Positions 1 to 7,852 of a DNA stretch of 35,133 bases are shown one piece after another (the stretch's first letter is position 1; each line of letters opens with the position of its first letter). The notes under the pieces were generated by a model. The model was not told the origin of the DNA and did no database searches. It was given only the letters and a program-made list of their open reading frames with translations. Origin of the DNA: Alphaproteobacteria bacterium (GTDB taxonomy: Bacteria > Pseudomonadota > Alphaproteobacteria > ATCC43930 > CGMCC-115725); contig JAJPHB010000166.1 in assembly GCA_021325525.1 (NCBI GenBank), positions 1 to 35,133 of the forward strand, read 5' to 3'. Made by a program: the position numbers and the translations under genes.

Positions 1-42
1 GGGGATTTGAAGGGCAGCTTGCGCCGCGTCATCAAGGGCTAA
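1..42 (+). CDS. 3' end of an unidentified CDS (partial)
   Basis: An open frame enters the window at base 1 and ends with TAA at 40–42. It gives 13 residues, GDLKGSLRRVIKG. The tail is basic and ends in a neat stop followed at once by a small hairpin, which is why I think it is the end of a real gene rather than chance. Thirteen residues are too few to name a family. Upstream sequence would settle it. Confidence 0.3.
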   Translation, partial: GDLKGSLRRVIKG

Positions 43-46
43 AGCG

Positions 47-65
47 CCACGGATGCGATCCGTGG
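47..65 (+). terminator. Short hairpin after the first stop codon
   Basis: CCACGGAT and ATCCGTGG form an 8-bp perfect stem around a GCG loop, five bases after the TAA at 40–42. No T-run follows, so it is a weak or Rho-assisted terminator at best. Between it and the start at 263 I see no supported gene. The frame open across 53–262 lacks a convincing start and is probably not coding. Confidence 0.3.
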
Positions 66-262
66 GCCCGTGTCGATCAAGGCATGGAGAGCGCGATGCG
101 CGCGATGCGTCTGACCACGAATTGCCGTCCTTCACTGGCGCGGCGCGCGGCGCTGCTCTCTCTATTGTCGCGTCTGAGAACCTGACGCGCCGCGGCGCGT
201 TCCTCTGCGATCGACGGAGCCAAGGCGGGTCTCGTGCCCGCGCCAGAGGGAGCTTTCAGCGC

Positions 263-466
263 ATGTCGGATGCATTCGTCGTAGAAACGCCGCATCGCAC
301 GGCCGGGATCGCTGTCCGCGAGGAGCAGGGATTCCGGTTCTACGCCGCCGATTCGTCTTTCTTTCGCCTCGACCAGCGCATCTTTCCGCGGCTGCGCGAA
401 CTGCACCGCGCCGTGAATACCGTTGCCGAGAGCGCCGCGCCGCGGCGCCGCAAACGACGAGAGTGA
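263..466 (+). CDS. Small hypothetical protein (67 aa)
   Basis: The frame is open further upstream, but the ATG at 263 is preferred. AGAGGGAG lies about 10 bases ahead of it, and protein-like composition starts there with MSDAFVVETPHRTAGIAVRE. The middle contains GFRFYAADSSFFRLDQRIF, a compact alternation of aromatic and charged residues, and the last ten residues are very basic (PRRRKRRE). No signal peptide, membrane segment or catalytic motif is visible. I do not recognise a named family. The stop TGA lies 11 bases before the next start, so the two small genes look like a transcription unit. Function unknown. Confidence 0.55.
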   Translation: MSDAFVVETPHRTAGIAVREEQGFRFYAADSSFFRLDQRIFPRLRELHRAVNTVAESAAPRRRKRRE

Positions 467-477
467 GGAGCAAGGCA

Positions 478-810
478 ATGACGCATGTGGCGCCGATCGC
501 CCTATCGGCCGGGGCCGCCCGTTATCTCGAGCTCGTGCGGCCGTCCGCCGCGGCGCGCGACCGGGCGCGGCGCCGCTGCGCCGCGCTCGCCGGCGAGGGC
601 TGGCGCATCGTCCGCATCTTCCGCCGCGAGCCGATCGGCGCCGCCGACCTCGTCGTCACGGCGGCGGCGCTCACCGAGGCGGGGGTGGCGCTCCACGGCG
701 CCGGGGCAGCGCCCGCCATCGGCGCCGAGATCGAGGCGGCGCTCACCACCAGGCGCGCGCCTCTCACCCTGCCGACCGCGACCGCCTCATTCGCCGGAAC
801 CGCGGGGTGA
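478..810 (+). CDS. Hypothetical protein (110 aa)
   Basis: The ATG at 478 has AGGAG at 466–470, seven bases upstream, so it is preferred over the in-frame GTG at 463 that overlaps the previous stop. The product starts MTHVAPIALSAGAARYLELV and is rich in Ala and Arg. A central stretch (EGWRIVRIFRREPIGAADLVV) looks like a small alpha/beta fold. No signal peptide or membrane segment is seen, and I recognise no family. It follows the 67-aa gene by 11 bases, suggesting co-transcription. It converges on the serA-side genes. The frame is clean, but in GC-rich DNA that alone is modest evidence. Confidence 0.5.
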   Translation: MTHVAPIALSAGAARYLELVRPSAAARDRARRRCAALAGEGWRIVRIFRREPIGAADLVVTAAALTEAGVALHGAGAAPAIGAEIEAALTTRRAPLTLPTATASFAGTAG

Positions 811-815
811 GACCG

Positions 816-956
816 TCACGGCTCGCGATCGGCGATCTCTGACAAGGCGATCACGGCATTGGCGGACCGCGTCGATCGCCTTGCGCGACGAACGAGATGT
901 TCATCGGCCGTGACGAGCGGGATATCGAGCAAATCGGCGCGGGCGCGCCTCGCCTC
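816..956 (-). pseudogene. Remnant of a PIN-domain (VapC-like) toxin, C-terminal part only
   Basis: Reading the minus strand from the serA stop, a 46-codon frame ends in TGA at 816–818. It contains ARADLLDIPLVTADEHLVRRA and ends ANAVIALSEIADREP. Hydrophobic strand, then LVTADEHL, then a basic helix is the usual end of PIN-domain VapC toxins, where the Asp after the TA pair is one of the metal-binding acidic residues. The N-terminal two thirds and any start codon are missing, because upstream the frame runs out of phase into serA. No antitoxin gene is present. A 10-bp inverted repeat lies inside it. I read it as a decayed insertion. Chance similarity over 46 residues is the alternative. Confidence 0.4.
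843..883. terminator. 10-bp inverted repeat between converging genes
   Basis: CAAGGCGATC at 843–852 is matched exactly by GATCGCCTTG at 874–883, with a 21-base loop. It sits between the end of the + strand small genes and the end of serA, so it could act as a bidirectional, T-run-free terminator. It may equally be a chance feature of the toxin remnant. Confidence 0.3.
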
Positions 957-2532
957 AGAACCGCATCGCCTTGGCGCGCACGACATCGGGAATCGAGCAG
1001 ACGGCGTCGATCACCGGGTCCTCGAGAGGCTGGTCGACCTGGACGAGGGCGATGGCCTCGGCGCCGGGGGCGCTGCGGCCCAAATGGAAGGTCGCGATAT
1101 TGACGCCGGCCTCGCCCAAGGTGCGGCCGAGCTTGCCGATGAAGCCAGGCTTGTCCTTGTTGCGCACGAGCAGCATATGCGGGCCGAGCTCGGCCTCCAT
1201 CTCGATGTCCTCGACCTCGACGAGACGCGGCTTCACGAGGCCGAAGAGCGTGCCGGCGACGCGGTGGCTGCCGCGCTCGGTCCTGGCGGTGAGGCGGATC
1301 AGGGTCTGGTAATCCGTCGGCTCCTCGCGCCGCGTCTCGCTGACGCGGATGTCGCGCTCGCGGCAGAGGAGGCCGACATTGACCATGTTGACGGCATCGA
1401 AGCGAGGGCCGAGGAGCGCCGTCAGCGCGATCGCGGTCAGCGGCTTCGCATTGAGCGCCGCGACATGGCCCTCATATTCGATCGAGACCGCGGTGATGCC
1501 GGTCCGCGACAATTGCCCGGCGAAGCTGCCGAGCTGCTCGGCAAGGCGCATGTAGGGCTTGAGCCGGGTCGCCTCCTCGGCCGAGAGCGCCGGCATGTTG
1601 AGGGCGTTGACGACGGCGCCTGCAGTGAGAAAATCGGCGATCTGCTCGGCAATTTGCAGCGCGACATTCTCCTGCGCCTCTGTCGTCGCCGCGCCAAGAT
1701 GCGGTGTCGCCACGAGGTTCTCGTGGCCGAAGAGGATGTTCTCCTTGGCGGGCTCGGTCGCGAAGACGTCGAGCGCCGCGCCGGCGACATGGCCGCTGTC
1801 GAGCGCGGCTTTGAGGGCGTTTTCGACAATGAGCCCGCCGCGCGCGCAATTGATGATGCGGACGCCTCTCTTCATCTTGGCGATGGCGGCGGCGTCGATG
1901 ATGTTGCGCGTCGCGTCGGTCAGAGGCGTGTGCAGGGTCAGGATGTCGGCGCGGGCGAAGAGCTGTTCCAGCTCCACCTTCTCGACGCCGAGCGCGACGG
2001 CGCGCTCGGGCGACAGGAACGGGTCGTAAGCGATGACGCGCATTTTGAGGCCGATGGCGCGATCGGCGACGATCGAGCCGATATTGCCGCAGCCGATGAT
2101 CCCCAGCGTCTTGCCAGCGAGCTCGACCCCCATGAAGCGCGACTTCTCCCATTTCCCAGCCTGCGTCGAGCGGTCGGCGGCAGGGATCTGCCGCGCCAGG
2201 GCGAACATCAGCGCGATGGCGTGCTCGGCCGTCGTGATCGAGTTGCCGAAGGGCGTGTTCATGACGACGATGCCGCGCTGCGTCGCCGCGGCGACATCGA
2301 TATTGTCGACGCCGATGCCGGCGCGGCCGACGACTTTGAGCCGCGGCGCGTGATCGAGGAGGGCCTTCGTCACCTTGGTGGCGGAGCGCACGGCGAGGCC
2401 GTCATAGCCGCCGATCACGCGCTTCAGCTCCTCGGGCGAGAGGCCGGTCAGCGTATCGGCCTCGACCCCGCGCTCGGCGAAAATGGCGGCGGCGCGCGGG
2501 CTCAACGCATCGGCGATCAGAACTTTCGGCAT
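955..2532 (-). CDS. serA: D-3-phosphoglycerate dehydrogenase
   Basis: Catalyses NAD-dependent oxidation of 3-phosphoglycerate to 3-phosphohydroxypyruvate, the first step of serine synthesis, in the cytoplasm. The 525-residue length fits the long (type 1) enzyme. The substrate-binding half carries VGRAGIGVDNID near 68–79. The nucleotide fold has GIIGCGNIG at 144–152. The catalytic set is visible as Arg231 (CARGG), Glu260 (FATEP) and His278 (TPHLGAAT). After an intervening domain, the last ~75 residues form an ACT domain (LLVRNKDKPGFIGKLGRTL), the usual serine-sensing module. The start MPKVLIAD is the family start. It lies downstream of serC on the same strand, separated by 246 bases that hold a REP-like cluster. 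The stop abuts a toxin remnant. Confidence 0.97.
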   Translation of the reverse strand: MPKVLIADALSPRAAAIFAERGVEADTLTGLSPEELKRVIGGYDGLAVRSATKVTKALLDHAPRLKVVGRAGIGVDNIDVAAATQRGIVVMNTPFGNSITTAEHAIALMFALARQIPAADRSTQAGKWEKSRFMGVELAGKTLGIIGCGNIGSIVADRAIGLKMRVIAYDPFLSPERAVALGVEKVELEQLFARADILTLHTPLTDATRNIIDAAAIAKMKRGVRIINCARGGLIVENALKAALDSGHVAGAALDVFATEPAKENILFGHENLVATPHLGAATTEAQENVALQIAEQIADFLTAGAVVNALNMPALSAEEATRLKPYMRLAEQLGSFAGQLSRTGITAVSIEYEGHVAALNAKPLTAIALTALLGPRFDAVNMVNVGLLCRERDIRVSETRREEPTDYQTLIRLTARTERGSHRVAGTLFGLVKPRLVEVEDIEMEAELGPHMLLVRNKDKPGFIGKLGRTLGEAGVNIATFHLGRSAPGAEAIALVQVDQPLEDPVIDAVCSIPDVVRAKAMRF

Positions 2533-2576
2533 GGGTCAGGGTCCTTATCGGGGTAGGTCCGGTCCGGCAGCGAAGG

Positions 2577-2727
2577 CCCTCACCCCTCACCTACGCCTCT
2601 CCCCTCTCCCCGCGGGGAGAGGGGAGAGGGAATAACAGAGGCGCAATGTTTCCCTCGCCCCTCCCCCGCCAGGGAAAGCGGGAGAGGGAGGGGCCCACGC
2701 GCAGCGTGGGAGGGTGAGAGGTGAGGG
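2577..2727. repeat. REP-like palindrome cluster between serC and serA
   Basis: The core is a perfect 34-bp palindrome at 2596–2629, built of CT-rich and GA-rich arms around CCCCGCGGGG. It is followed by further imperfect inverted CT/GA arms. The whole is bracketed by CCCTCACCCCTCAC at 2577–2590 and its near complement GTGAGAGGTGAGGG at 2714–2727. Elements of this composition are familiar from intergenic regions of GC-rich proteobacteria (general knowledge). In a transcript running from serC to serA it would fold into strong hairpins that could block 3' exonucleases or attenuate serA. Short open frames through it are not genes. Confidence 0.75.
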
Positions 2728-2778
2728 CTCGCGGGCCAGGACGCTGTACTTCGGGAAGAGAATGAAGAGACGGCGCCT

Positions 2779-3936
2779 TCACGCCGCCTTGGCGCGCGCC
2801 ACCTCGGCATAGGCCCAATCGAGCCAGGGCAGGAGGGCCGCGATGTCGTCGCGCTCGACGGTGGCGCCGGTCCAGATGCGCAGGCCCGGCGGCGCCTCGC
2901 GATAGCTCGCGATGTCGAAGGCGACGCCTTCCTTTTCGAGGAGGCCGGCGAAGCGCTTGACGAACGCCGCCTGCGCTTCGCGTGGGAGGGCGGCGAAAGC
3001 CGGCTCGGCAAAGGCGAGGCAGACCGAGGTGCAGGACCGCGTCGCCGGCGCCTCGGCGAGGAAGCGAATCCAAGGAGTCCGCTCGACCCATTCGGCAATG
3101 AGCGCGGCATTCGCCTCGGCGCGCCGAATGAGCTCGGGCAGGCCGCCGATCGCCGCCGCCCAGCGCAGCCCGTCGAGCGCGTCCTCGACGCAGAGGAGCG
3201 AGGGCGTGTTGATCGTCTCGCCCTCGAAGAGCGCCTCGTTGAGCCGGCCCTTGGCGGTGAGGCGGAAGATTTTCGGCAGCGGCCAAGGTGGCGTCCAGCT
3301 CTCCAGTCGCTCGACCGCATGCGGGGAGAGGACGAGCATGCCATGCGCCGCTTCGCCGCCCAGCGCCTTCTGCCAGGACCAGGTGACGACGTCGAGCTTC
3401 TCCCAGGGGAGATTCATGGCGAAGGCCGCCGAGGTCGCGTCGCAAATGGTGAGGCCGGTCCGGCTCGCCGCGATCCACGCGCCGTCGGGGACGCGGACGC
3501 CGGAGGTCGTGCCGTTCCAGGTGAAGACGACGTCGCGGTTGGGGCTCACCTGCGCGAGGTCGGGGAGCTGGCCGTATTCGGCGCGGAAGAGCCGGACATC
3601 CTGGAGCTTCAGCTGCTTGACGATGTCGCTCGCCCAACCCTCGCCGAAGCTCTCCCAGGCGAGGACATCGACGCCGCGCGCGCCGAGGAGCGACCACAGC
3701 GCCATCTCGACGGCGCCGGTATCGGAGGCCGGCACGATGGCGATGCGGTAATCGGCGGGAATGCCGAGGATCGCGCGCGAACGGTCGATGACCTCGCGCA
3801 GCTTCGCCTTGCCGGCGGCGGCGCGGTGCGAGCGGCCGAGGCAGGCGGGAGCGAGGGCTTCCGGCGACCAGCCCGGCCGCTTCGCGCAAGGTCCGGAGGA
3901 GAACAGAGGTCGGCGCGGACGCAAGGAGGGCGTCAT
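2779..3936 (-). CDS. serC: Phosphoserine aminotransferase
   Basis: PLP-dependent transfer of an amino group from glutamate to 3-phosphohydroxypyruvate, giving O-phosphoserine; it may also serve PLP synthesis. The 385 residues fit the alphaproteobacterial SerC subgroup rather than the E. coli type. Visible features are the N-terminal [23 protein letters not shown] near 36–46, the [12 protein letters not shown] cofactor-phosphate region at 70–81, the Asp in CDATSAAF (residue 166), and the PLP lysine in WSWQKALGG (Lys190). The ATG at 3936 is preceded eight bases upstream by GGAAGGA, held inside a hairpin. It is the first gene of a serC→serA unit with its own promoter at 3993–4021. Confidence 0.96.
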   Translation of the reverse strand: MTPSLRPRRPLFSSGPCAKRPGWSPEALAPACLGRSHRAAAGKAKLREVIDRSRAILGIPADYRIAIVPASDTGAVEMALWSLLGARGVDVLAWESFGEGWASDIVKQLKLQDVRLFRAEYGQLPDLAQVSPNRDVVFTWNGTTSGVRVPDGAWIAASRTGLTICDATSAAFAMNLPWEKLDVVTWSWQKALGGEAAHGMLVLSPHAVERLESWTPPWPLPKIFRLTAKGRLNEALFEGETINTPSLLCVEDALDGLRWAAAIGGLPELIRRAEANAALIAEWVERTPWIRFLAEAPATRSCTSVCLAFAEPAFAALPREAQAAFVKRFAGLLEKEGVAFDIASYREAPPGLRIWTGATVERDDIAALLPWLDWAYAEVARAKAA

Positions 3937-3940
3937 GGTG

Positions 3941-3958
3941 CTATTCCTTCCAGAATAG
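3941..3958 (-). promoter_or_regulatory. serC leader hairpin enclosing the ribosome binding site
   Basis: In the serC transcript CUAUUC and GAAUAG form a perfect 6-bp stem, with the Shine–Dalgarno GGAAGGA split between the 6-base loop and the 3' arm. The AUG follows within five bases. Opening or closing this stem would directly set serC translation. Its place in an alphaproteobacterial serC 5' leader matches my recollection of the described 'serC RNA motif', a candidate cis-regulatory RNA. The identity is from memory, not from a covariance search. GC-rich sequence at 3960–3987 could make a second, upstream stem. Confidence 0.5.
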
Positions 3959-3992
3959 ATGCGACCCGTTGGGGGGCCGTGTCCCGCTGCTG

Positions 3993-4021
3993 AGGCTATG
4001 AGGCGTCCGGCCGCCGGTCAA
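3993..4021 (-). promoter_or_regulatory. Probable sigma-70 promoter of serC–serA
   Basis: On the minus strand TTGACC (4016–4021) and TAGCCT (3993–3998) are separated by 17 bases, a good housekeeping promoter spacing. Transcription would begin near 3986–3988, leaving a leader of about 50 bases that contains the ribosome-site hairpin. Confidence 0.5.
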
Positions 4022-4070
4022 TTGCTGTGTTGCGCTGCACAAAAATGACTCGGGGGCAGCGGGCGAACGG

Positions 4071-5765
4071 TCAGAACTGGAAGAGGCCCATGAGGTCGCC
4101 GATCGCGGGACGATTGGCCGGAACATAGGGGTCGGCGCCGGCGACCGGGTTCGGCAGGTTGTCGCGGCTGCGCGGCGAGAGCGGCGGCAGGCGCCAGTTG
4201 CGCTCGATGAACTTCAGAATCGAGGCGTGGTCGTAATAGGTGTGGTCGATATGGCCCGCCCTCGCGAAGGGCGAGACGGCGAAGAGCGCGACGCGCGGCC
4301 CGTCGCCGAAGAAATCGAGAATCTGGATGTAGCCCGAATCGTAGGAGCCGCCGCCCTCGTCGGTGGTGACGAGCAGCGCCGTATGGCTCCAGACCGCCGG
4401 ATTCGCCTGGACGCGCGCGACGATGTCCTTGACGAAGCCTTCGAGCGCCGCCACCGAGGAATAGGCGGGATGGCCCGATTCGGCATTGGGCGGAATGACG
4501 AAGGAGACGGCGGGCAGGCTCTTCTCATCGGCAAGATCGGCGTAGAGCGCATCGAGGCTTTGCAGATTCGCCCTGAGGCCGGTCGTCATGATCGCCGTCG
4601 AATGCGTCAGCGGATCGCAGATCGAGCAGTAGCGGCCCTTGTCGATGCCGCTCCGCGTGCGCCCGCCGCTATACCATTTCCAGGAGATGCCGGCGGCCGA
4701 GAGCGCCGTCCCGATATTAGGCGCCGTCTGCGGCGGCAGGATGAACCTGTCGGGCCCGAGCGGCTGCGGCCTGCCGTCGAAGCTGTAGGCAGGATTGTAG
4801 TTGTTGACGAGGTAATAGGCGCCCGGCGCGCAATTGCCGTCGTTGAAGGTCCTGTAGGGGAGCGTCGCGAGATAGTCGCGGATGGCCTTGACGCCGGGCT
4901 GGCCCGGATCGGCGCAGGCGGTGTAGGAGCCGCTGGTGTAGCCCGATCGCGTATACCAATTGTTGGTGCCGGGGCGGGGATCGGGATCCTCGATCTGATT
5001 CTCTGGCGGAGTGGCGGGGCGGCCGTCTTCGAGATAGACGCCGGCATCGCCCGTGCTGAGCGCGAGGAAATTGGCCCCGGTGCCGCCCATCACCGGCTGG
5101 TGGTAGTTGTCGGCGATGGCATAGTGCCGGGCGAGCTCGCGCAGATAGGGGGCATCGCCCGTCGCCATGTTGTAGAAGCCCATGGCGACGCCGCCTTGGC
5201 CGGTGCCCGAATTCGGGTCGTCGCGGTCGCGCGAGCCTTCGCCCGAGGTGATGGCGACCCAGGTGAAGAGGTCGTTGCGGCCGCCATCGAATTGCTGCCA
5301 CATCTGGAAGAAGCGATGAACGGGGTCGCCGACGGCGGCGTCGTATTTGGCGTAGCGGGTGATCTGGTAAGGGCCGTCCGGCAGGTCGGCGGGAAAGCGC
5401 GCATCGAGGGTGTATTTCGGCAGCCCGCGGGCGTAAGTCGTCCCGGGTTGCGGCAGCGTCGGGAAGGCGCCGGTGATCTTCGGCGTCACCGTATAGCGCT
5501 CGCGGACCTCCGCCGTCTTCTGCGCCGCCGCGGCGAAGTCGGGGCCGGGCTTTCCCTCTTTGGTGACGATGCCGCGCGAGAGCAGATTGGCGATGCTCTC
5601 GCCGGGCGGCGGCTCGTAAGTCGCGAAGAGATTGTCGAAGCTGATATTCTCTCCGACCACGATGATGAGGTGCCGGATCGGGGTCGCCGTCCGCCCCTCC
5701 GTCTGCGCCGCCGCGGCCGAGCCCATCGCGGCGAGGGCCAGCAGGGCGCTGAGGACGGATCTCAT
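4071..5765 (-). CDS. Secreted phosphoesterase of the phospholipase C / acid phosphatase family
   Basis: A 564-residue member of the phosphoesterase family (PF04185 type), which cleaves phosphate esters such as phospholipid head groups. Residues 1–20 form a Sec signal peptide (MRSVLSALLALAAMGSAAAA), so it acts outside the cytoplasm. The mature protein opens with HLIIVVGENISFDNLF (about 32–47), where Glu39–Asn40 match the usual metal-site ENxSFD motif. Later motifs are a Cys-containing middle region, PNAESGHPAYSSV, LVTTDEGGGSYDSG, and the C-terminal HTYYDHASILKFIERNW, all typical of the family. Substrate cannot be read from sequence. It starts 26 bases after the aroC stop, so it may ride on the fabI–aroC transcript, an unusual partner for those genes. 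Confidence 0.85.
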   Translation of the reverse strand: MRSVLSALLALAAMGSAAAAQTEGRTATPIRHLIIVVGENISFDNLFATYEPPPGESIANLLSRGIVTKEGKPGPDFAAAAQKTAEVRERYTVTPKITGAFPTLPQPGTTYARGLPKYTLDARFPADLPDGPYQITRYAKYDAAVGDPVHRFFQMWQQFDGGRNDLFTWVAITSGEGSRDRDDPNSGTGQGGVAMGFYNMATGDAPYLRELARHYAIADNYHQPVMGGTGANFLALSTGDAGVYLEDGRPATPPENQIEDPDPRPGTNNWYTRSGYTSGSYTACADPGQPGVKAIRDYLATLPYRTFNDGNCAPGAYYLVNNYNPAYSFDGRPQPLGPDRFILPPQTAPNIGTALSAAGISWKWYSGGRTRSGIDKGRYCSICDPLTHSTAIMTTGLRANLQSLDALYADLADEKSLPAVSFVIPPNAESGHPAYSSVAALEGFVKDIVARVQANPAVWSHTALLVTTDEGGGSYDSGYIQILDFFGDGPRVALFAVSPFARAGHIDHTYYDHASILKFIERNWRLPPLSPRSRDNLPNPVAGADPYVPANRPAIGDLMGLFQF

Positions 5766-5791
5766 CGGCTTCTCCCGCTCCCGGATGCGCC

Positions 5792-6889
5792 TCAGCCGCG
5801 CGGCGCCTCGCGCATCAGCGCCCGGTCACGCAGCAGGTGGTCGGCGAGGACGCAGGCCAGCATCGCCTCGCCGACCGGCACGGCGCGGATGCCAACGCAG
5901 GGATCGTGCCGGCCATGCGTCGCGATCTCGGTCTCCTCCCCGCCCTCGGTGACGGTGCGGCGCGGCGTCAGGATCGAGCTCGTCGGCTTCACGGCGAAGC
6001 GCGCCACGATGTCCTGCCCCGTCGAGATGCCGCCGAGGATGCCGCCGGCGTTGTTGGAGAGGAACTCGACCTTGCCGTCCCGCATCCGCATCTCGTCGGC
6101 ATTCTCTTCGCCCGACAGCGCCGCGACCTGGAAGCCGGCGCCGATCTCGACCGCCTTCACGGCGTTGATCGTCATCAGCGCCCGGGCGATGTCGCCGTCG
6201 AGCTTGTCGTAGACCGGGTCGCCGAGGCCGGGAGGAATGCCCGACGCCACCACCTCGATGACGGCGCCGGTCGAGGACCCCGCCTTGCGGACGCCGTCGA
6301 GGAACTCGGCCCAGCGCGCCGCCGCCTCGGCATCGGGGCACCAGAACGGGTTCTTGGCGACGGCCGACCAGTCCCAGCGCGCGCGATCGATCGGATGCGG
6401 GCCCATCTGGACGAGGGCGCCGCGGATCGTGACCTGCGGTCCGATGAAGGTCGCGAGAATCTTGCGGGCGATGGCGCCGGCGGCGACGCGGCTCGCCGTC
6501 TCGCGCGCCGAGGCGCGGCCGCCGCCGCGATAGTCCCGGATGCCGTATTTCGCCCAATAGGTGTAATCGGCATGGCCGGGCCGGAAGCGGTCGCGGATAT
6601 TGCCGTAATCGCGCGGGCGCTGGTCGGTGTTCTCGATGAGGAGCTGGATCGGCGTTCCCGTCGTCAGCCCTTCGAAGGTGCCGGAGAGGATGCGCACGGC
6701 ATCGGCTTCGCGGCGCTGCGTCGTGTAGCGCGACTGGCCGGGCTTGCGGCGGTCGAGCCAGGGCTGGATGTCGGCCTCGCTGAGCGGCAGGCGCGGCGGC
6801 GTGCCGTCGACGACGCAGCCGATGGCGGGGCCATGGCTCTCGCCCCATGTGGTGAAGCGGAACGCCGTGCCGAAGCTGTTGCCGGCCAT
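5792..6889 (-). CDS. aroC: Chorismate synthase
   Basis: Converts 5-enolpyruvylshikimate 3-phosphate to chorismate with reduced FMN, the last step of the shikimate pathway. At 365 residues it is the normal size. The N-terminus [20 protein letters not shown] carries the first family signature. [20 protein letters not shown] near 124–143 is the second, and [15 protein letters not shown] near 328–342 is the third. The substrate- and FMN-binding Arg/His/Asp residues are in place. The frame stays open far upstream into fabI, but the ATG at 6889 is the family start. It lies 11 bases after the fabI stop, so the two are almost certainly one transcript. Confidence 0.97.
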   Translation of the reverse strand: MAGNSFGTAFRFTTWGESHGPAIGCVVDGTPPRLPLSEADIQPWLDRRKPGQSRYTTQRREADAVRILSGTFEGLTTGTPIQLLIENTDQRPRDYGNIRDRFRPGHADYTYWAKYGIRDYRGGGRASARETASRVAAGAIARKILATFIGPQVTIRGALVQMGPHPIDRARWDWSAVAKNPFWCPDAEAAARWAEFLDGVRKAGSSTGAVIEVVASGIPPGLGDPVYDKLDGDIARALMTINAVKAVEIGAGFQVAALSGEENADEMRMRDGKVEFLSNNAGGILGGISTGQDIVARFAVKPTSSILTPRRTVTEGGEETEIATHGRHDPCVGIRAVPVGEAMLACVLADHLLRDRALMREAPRG

Positions 6890-6900
6890 GGGATCAGCCG

Positions 6901-7713
6901 TCACACCACCGAGATGTCGGGCGCGTCCACCGCCTTCATGCCGACGACGTGATAGCCGCTGTCGACGTGATGGATCTCGCCGGTGACGCCCGCCGAGAGG
7001 TCGCTGAGGAGATAGACGCCGGCGCCGCCCACATCCTCGATCGTCGTGTTGCGCTTCAACGGCGCGTTGTACTGGTTCCATTTGAGAATATAGCGGAAGT
7101 CGCCGATGCCGGAGGCGGCGAGCGTCTTGATGGGCCCGGCCGAAATCGCGTTGACGCTGATCCCTTGCCCGCCGAGATCGACGGCGAGGTAGCGCACGCT
7201 GGCCTCGAGGGCTGCCTTGGCCACGCCCATGACGTTGTAATGCGGCATGACGCGCTCGGCGCCGTAATAGGTGAGGGTCAGGAGGCTGCCGCCGCGGCCC
7301 ATCAGCGGCACGGCGCGCCGGCAGAGATCGGTAAAGGAATAGCAGGAGATCTCCATCGTCCGCATGAAATTGGCGCGCGTCGTCTCGACATATTTGCCTT
7401 TCAGCTCCTCCTTGTCGGAGAAGGCGATGGCATGGACGAGGAAGTCGAGCTGCCCCCAGCGCTCCGTCAGGGTCGCGAAGACGCGGTCGAGGCTCGCCGA
7501 ATCCGTCACATCGCAATCGAGCACGAGGCTGCTGCCGATCCCTTCCGCGAGAGGCCGGACCCGCTTTTCGAGCGCTTCGCCCTGATGGGTGAAGGCGAGC
7601 TCGGCGCCTTGCGCATGCGCCGCCTTGGCGATGCCCCAGGCAAGGGAGCGGTCGTTGGCAACGCCCATGACGAGGCCGCGCTTGCCGGCCATGAGCGGTT
7701 TTGCGTCACTCAT
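6901..7713 (-). CDS. fabI: Enoyl-[acyl-carrier-protein] reductase (NADH)
   Basis: Reduces trans-2-enoyl-ACP in the last step of each type II fatty acid elongation cycle. The 270-residue product has the FabI-type nucleotide site [17 protein letters not shown] (13–29) and DCDVTD at 66–71. The divergent SDR catalytic pair is visible as Tyr159–x6–Lys166 in HYNVMGVAK, the spacing that separates FabI from ordinary SDRs. [13 protein letters not shown] is the substrate-loop region. The ATG at 7713 is chosen because [17 protein letters not shown] fits the family and GGAG lies 11 bases upstream. The longer open frame has no support. It leads the fabI–aroC–phosphoesterase run and is divergent from the YihY-type gene. 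Confidence 0.96.
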   Translation of the reverse strand: MSDAKPLMAGKRGLVMGVANDRSLAWGIAKAAHAQGAELAFTHQGEALEKRVRPLAEGIGSSLVLDCDVTDSASLDRVFATLTERWGQLDFLVHAIAFSDKEELKGKYVETTRANFMRTMEISCYSFTDLCRRAVPLMGRGGSLLTLTYYGAERVMPHYNVMGVAKAALEASVRYLAVDLGGQGISVNAISAGPIKTLAASGIGDFRYILKWNQYNAPLKRNTTIEDVGGAGVYLLSDLSAGVTGEIHHVDSGYHVVGMKAVDAPDISVV

Positions 7714-7768
7714 CCGAACTCGAACTCCAATCGCGCAAGAGGGGGCGGGGGCGGCAAGGCCGGGCCGC

Positions 7769-7798
7769 ATCCTACACGATCGGCGGAGCGTCGGCCAA
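7769..7798 (-). promoter_or_regulatory. Candidate promoter of fabI
   Basis: On the minus strand TTGGCC (7793–7798) and TAGGAT (7769–7774) are 18 bases apart. Position and direction suit fabI, with a leader of roughly 50 bases. The match is moderate and sits in the 139-base divergent gap, where I see no other structure. Confidence 0.35.
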
Positions 7799-7852
7799 CA
7801 TAGCCGGGAGGAGCGCCTGCATCTTCCGCGCGTCGCGGGCGTTTGCCGGGCG

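Noticed and set aside
859-2556. 565-codon open frame on the + strand
   Set aside because: It lies exactly opposite serA, has no start or domain support, and has the Arg/Asp/Gly-rich composition of an antisense shadow in GC-rich DNA.
4227-6212. 661-codon open frame on the + strand
   Set aside because: Shadow of the phosphoesterase and aroC on the opposite strand; no recognisable domain.
5792-7516. Possible fabI–aroC fusion (574-codon frame)
   Set aside because: The N-terminal 209 codons overlap fabI out of phase, and AroC has its normal start at 6889.
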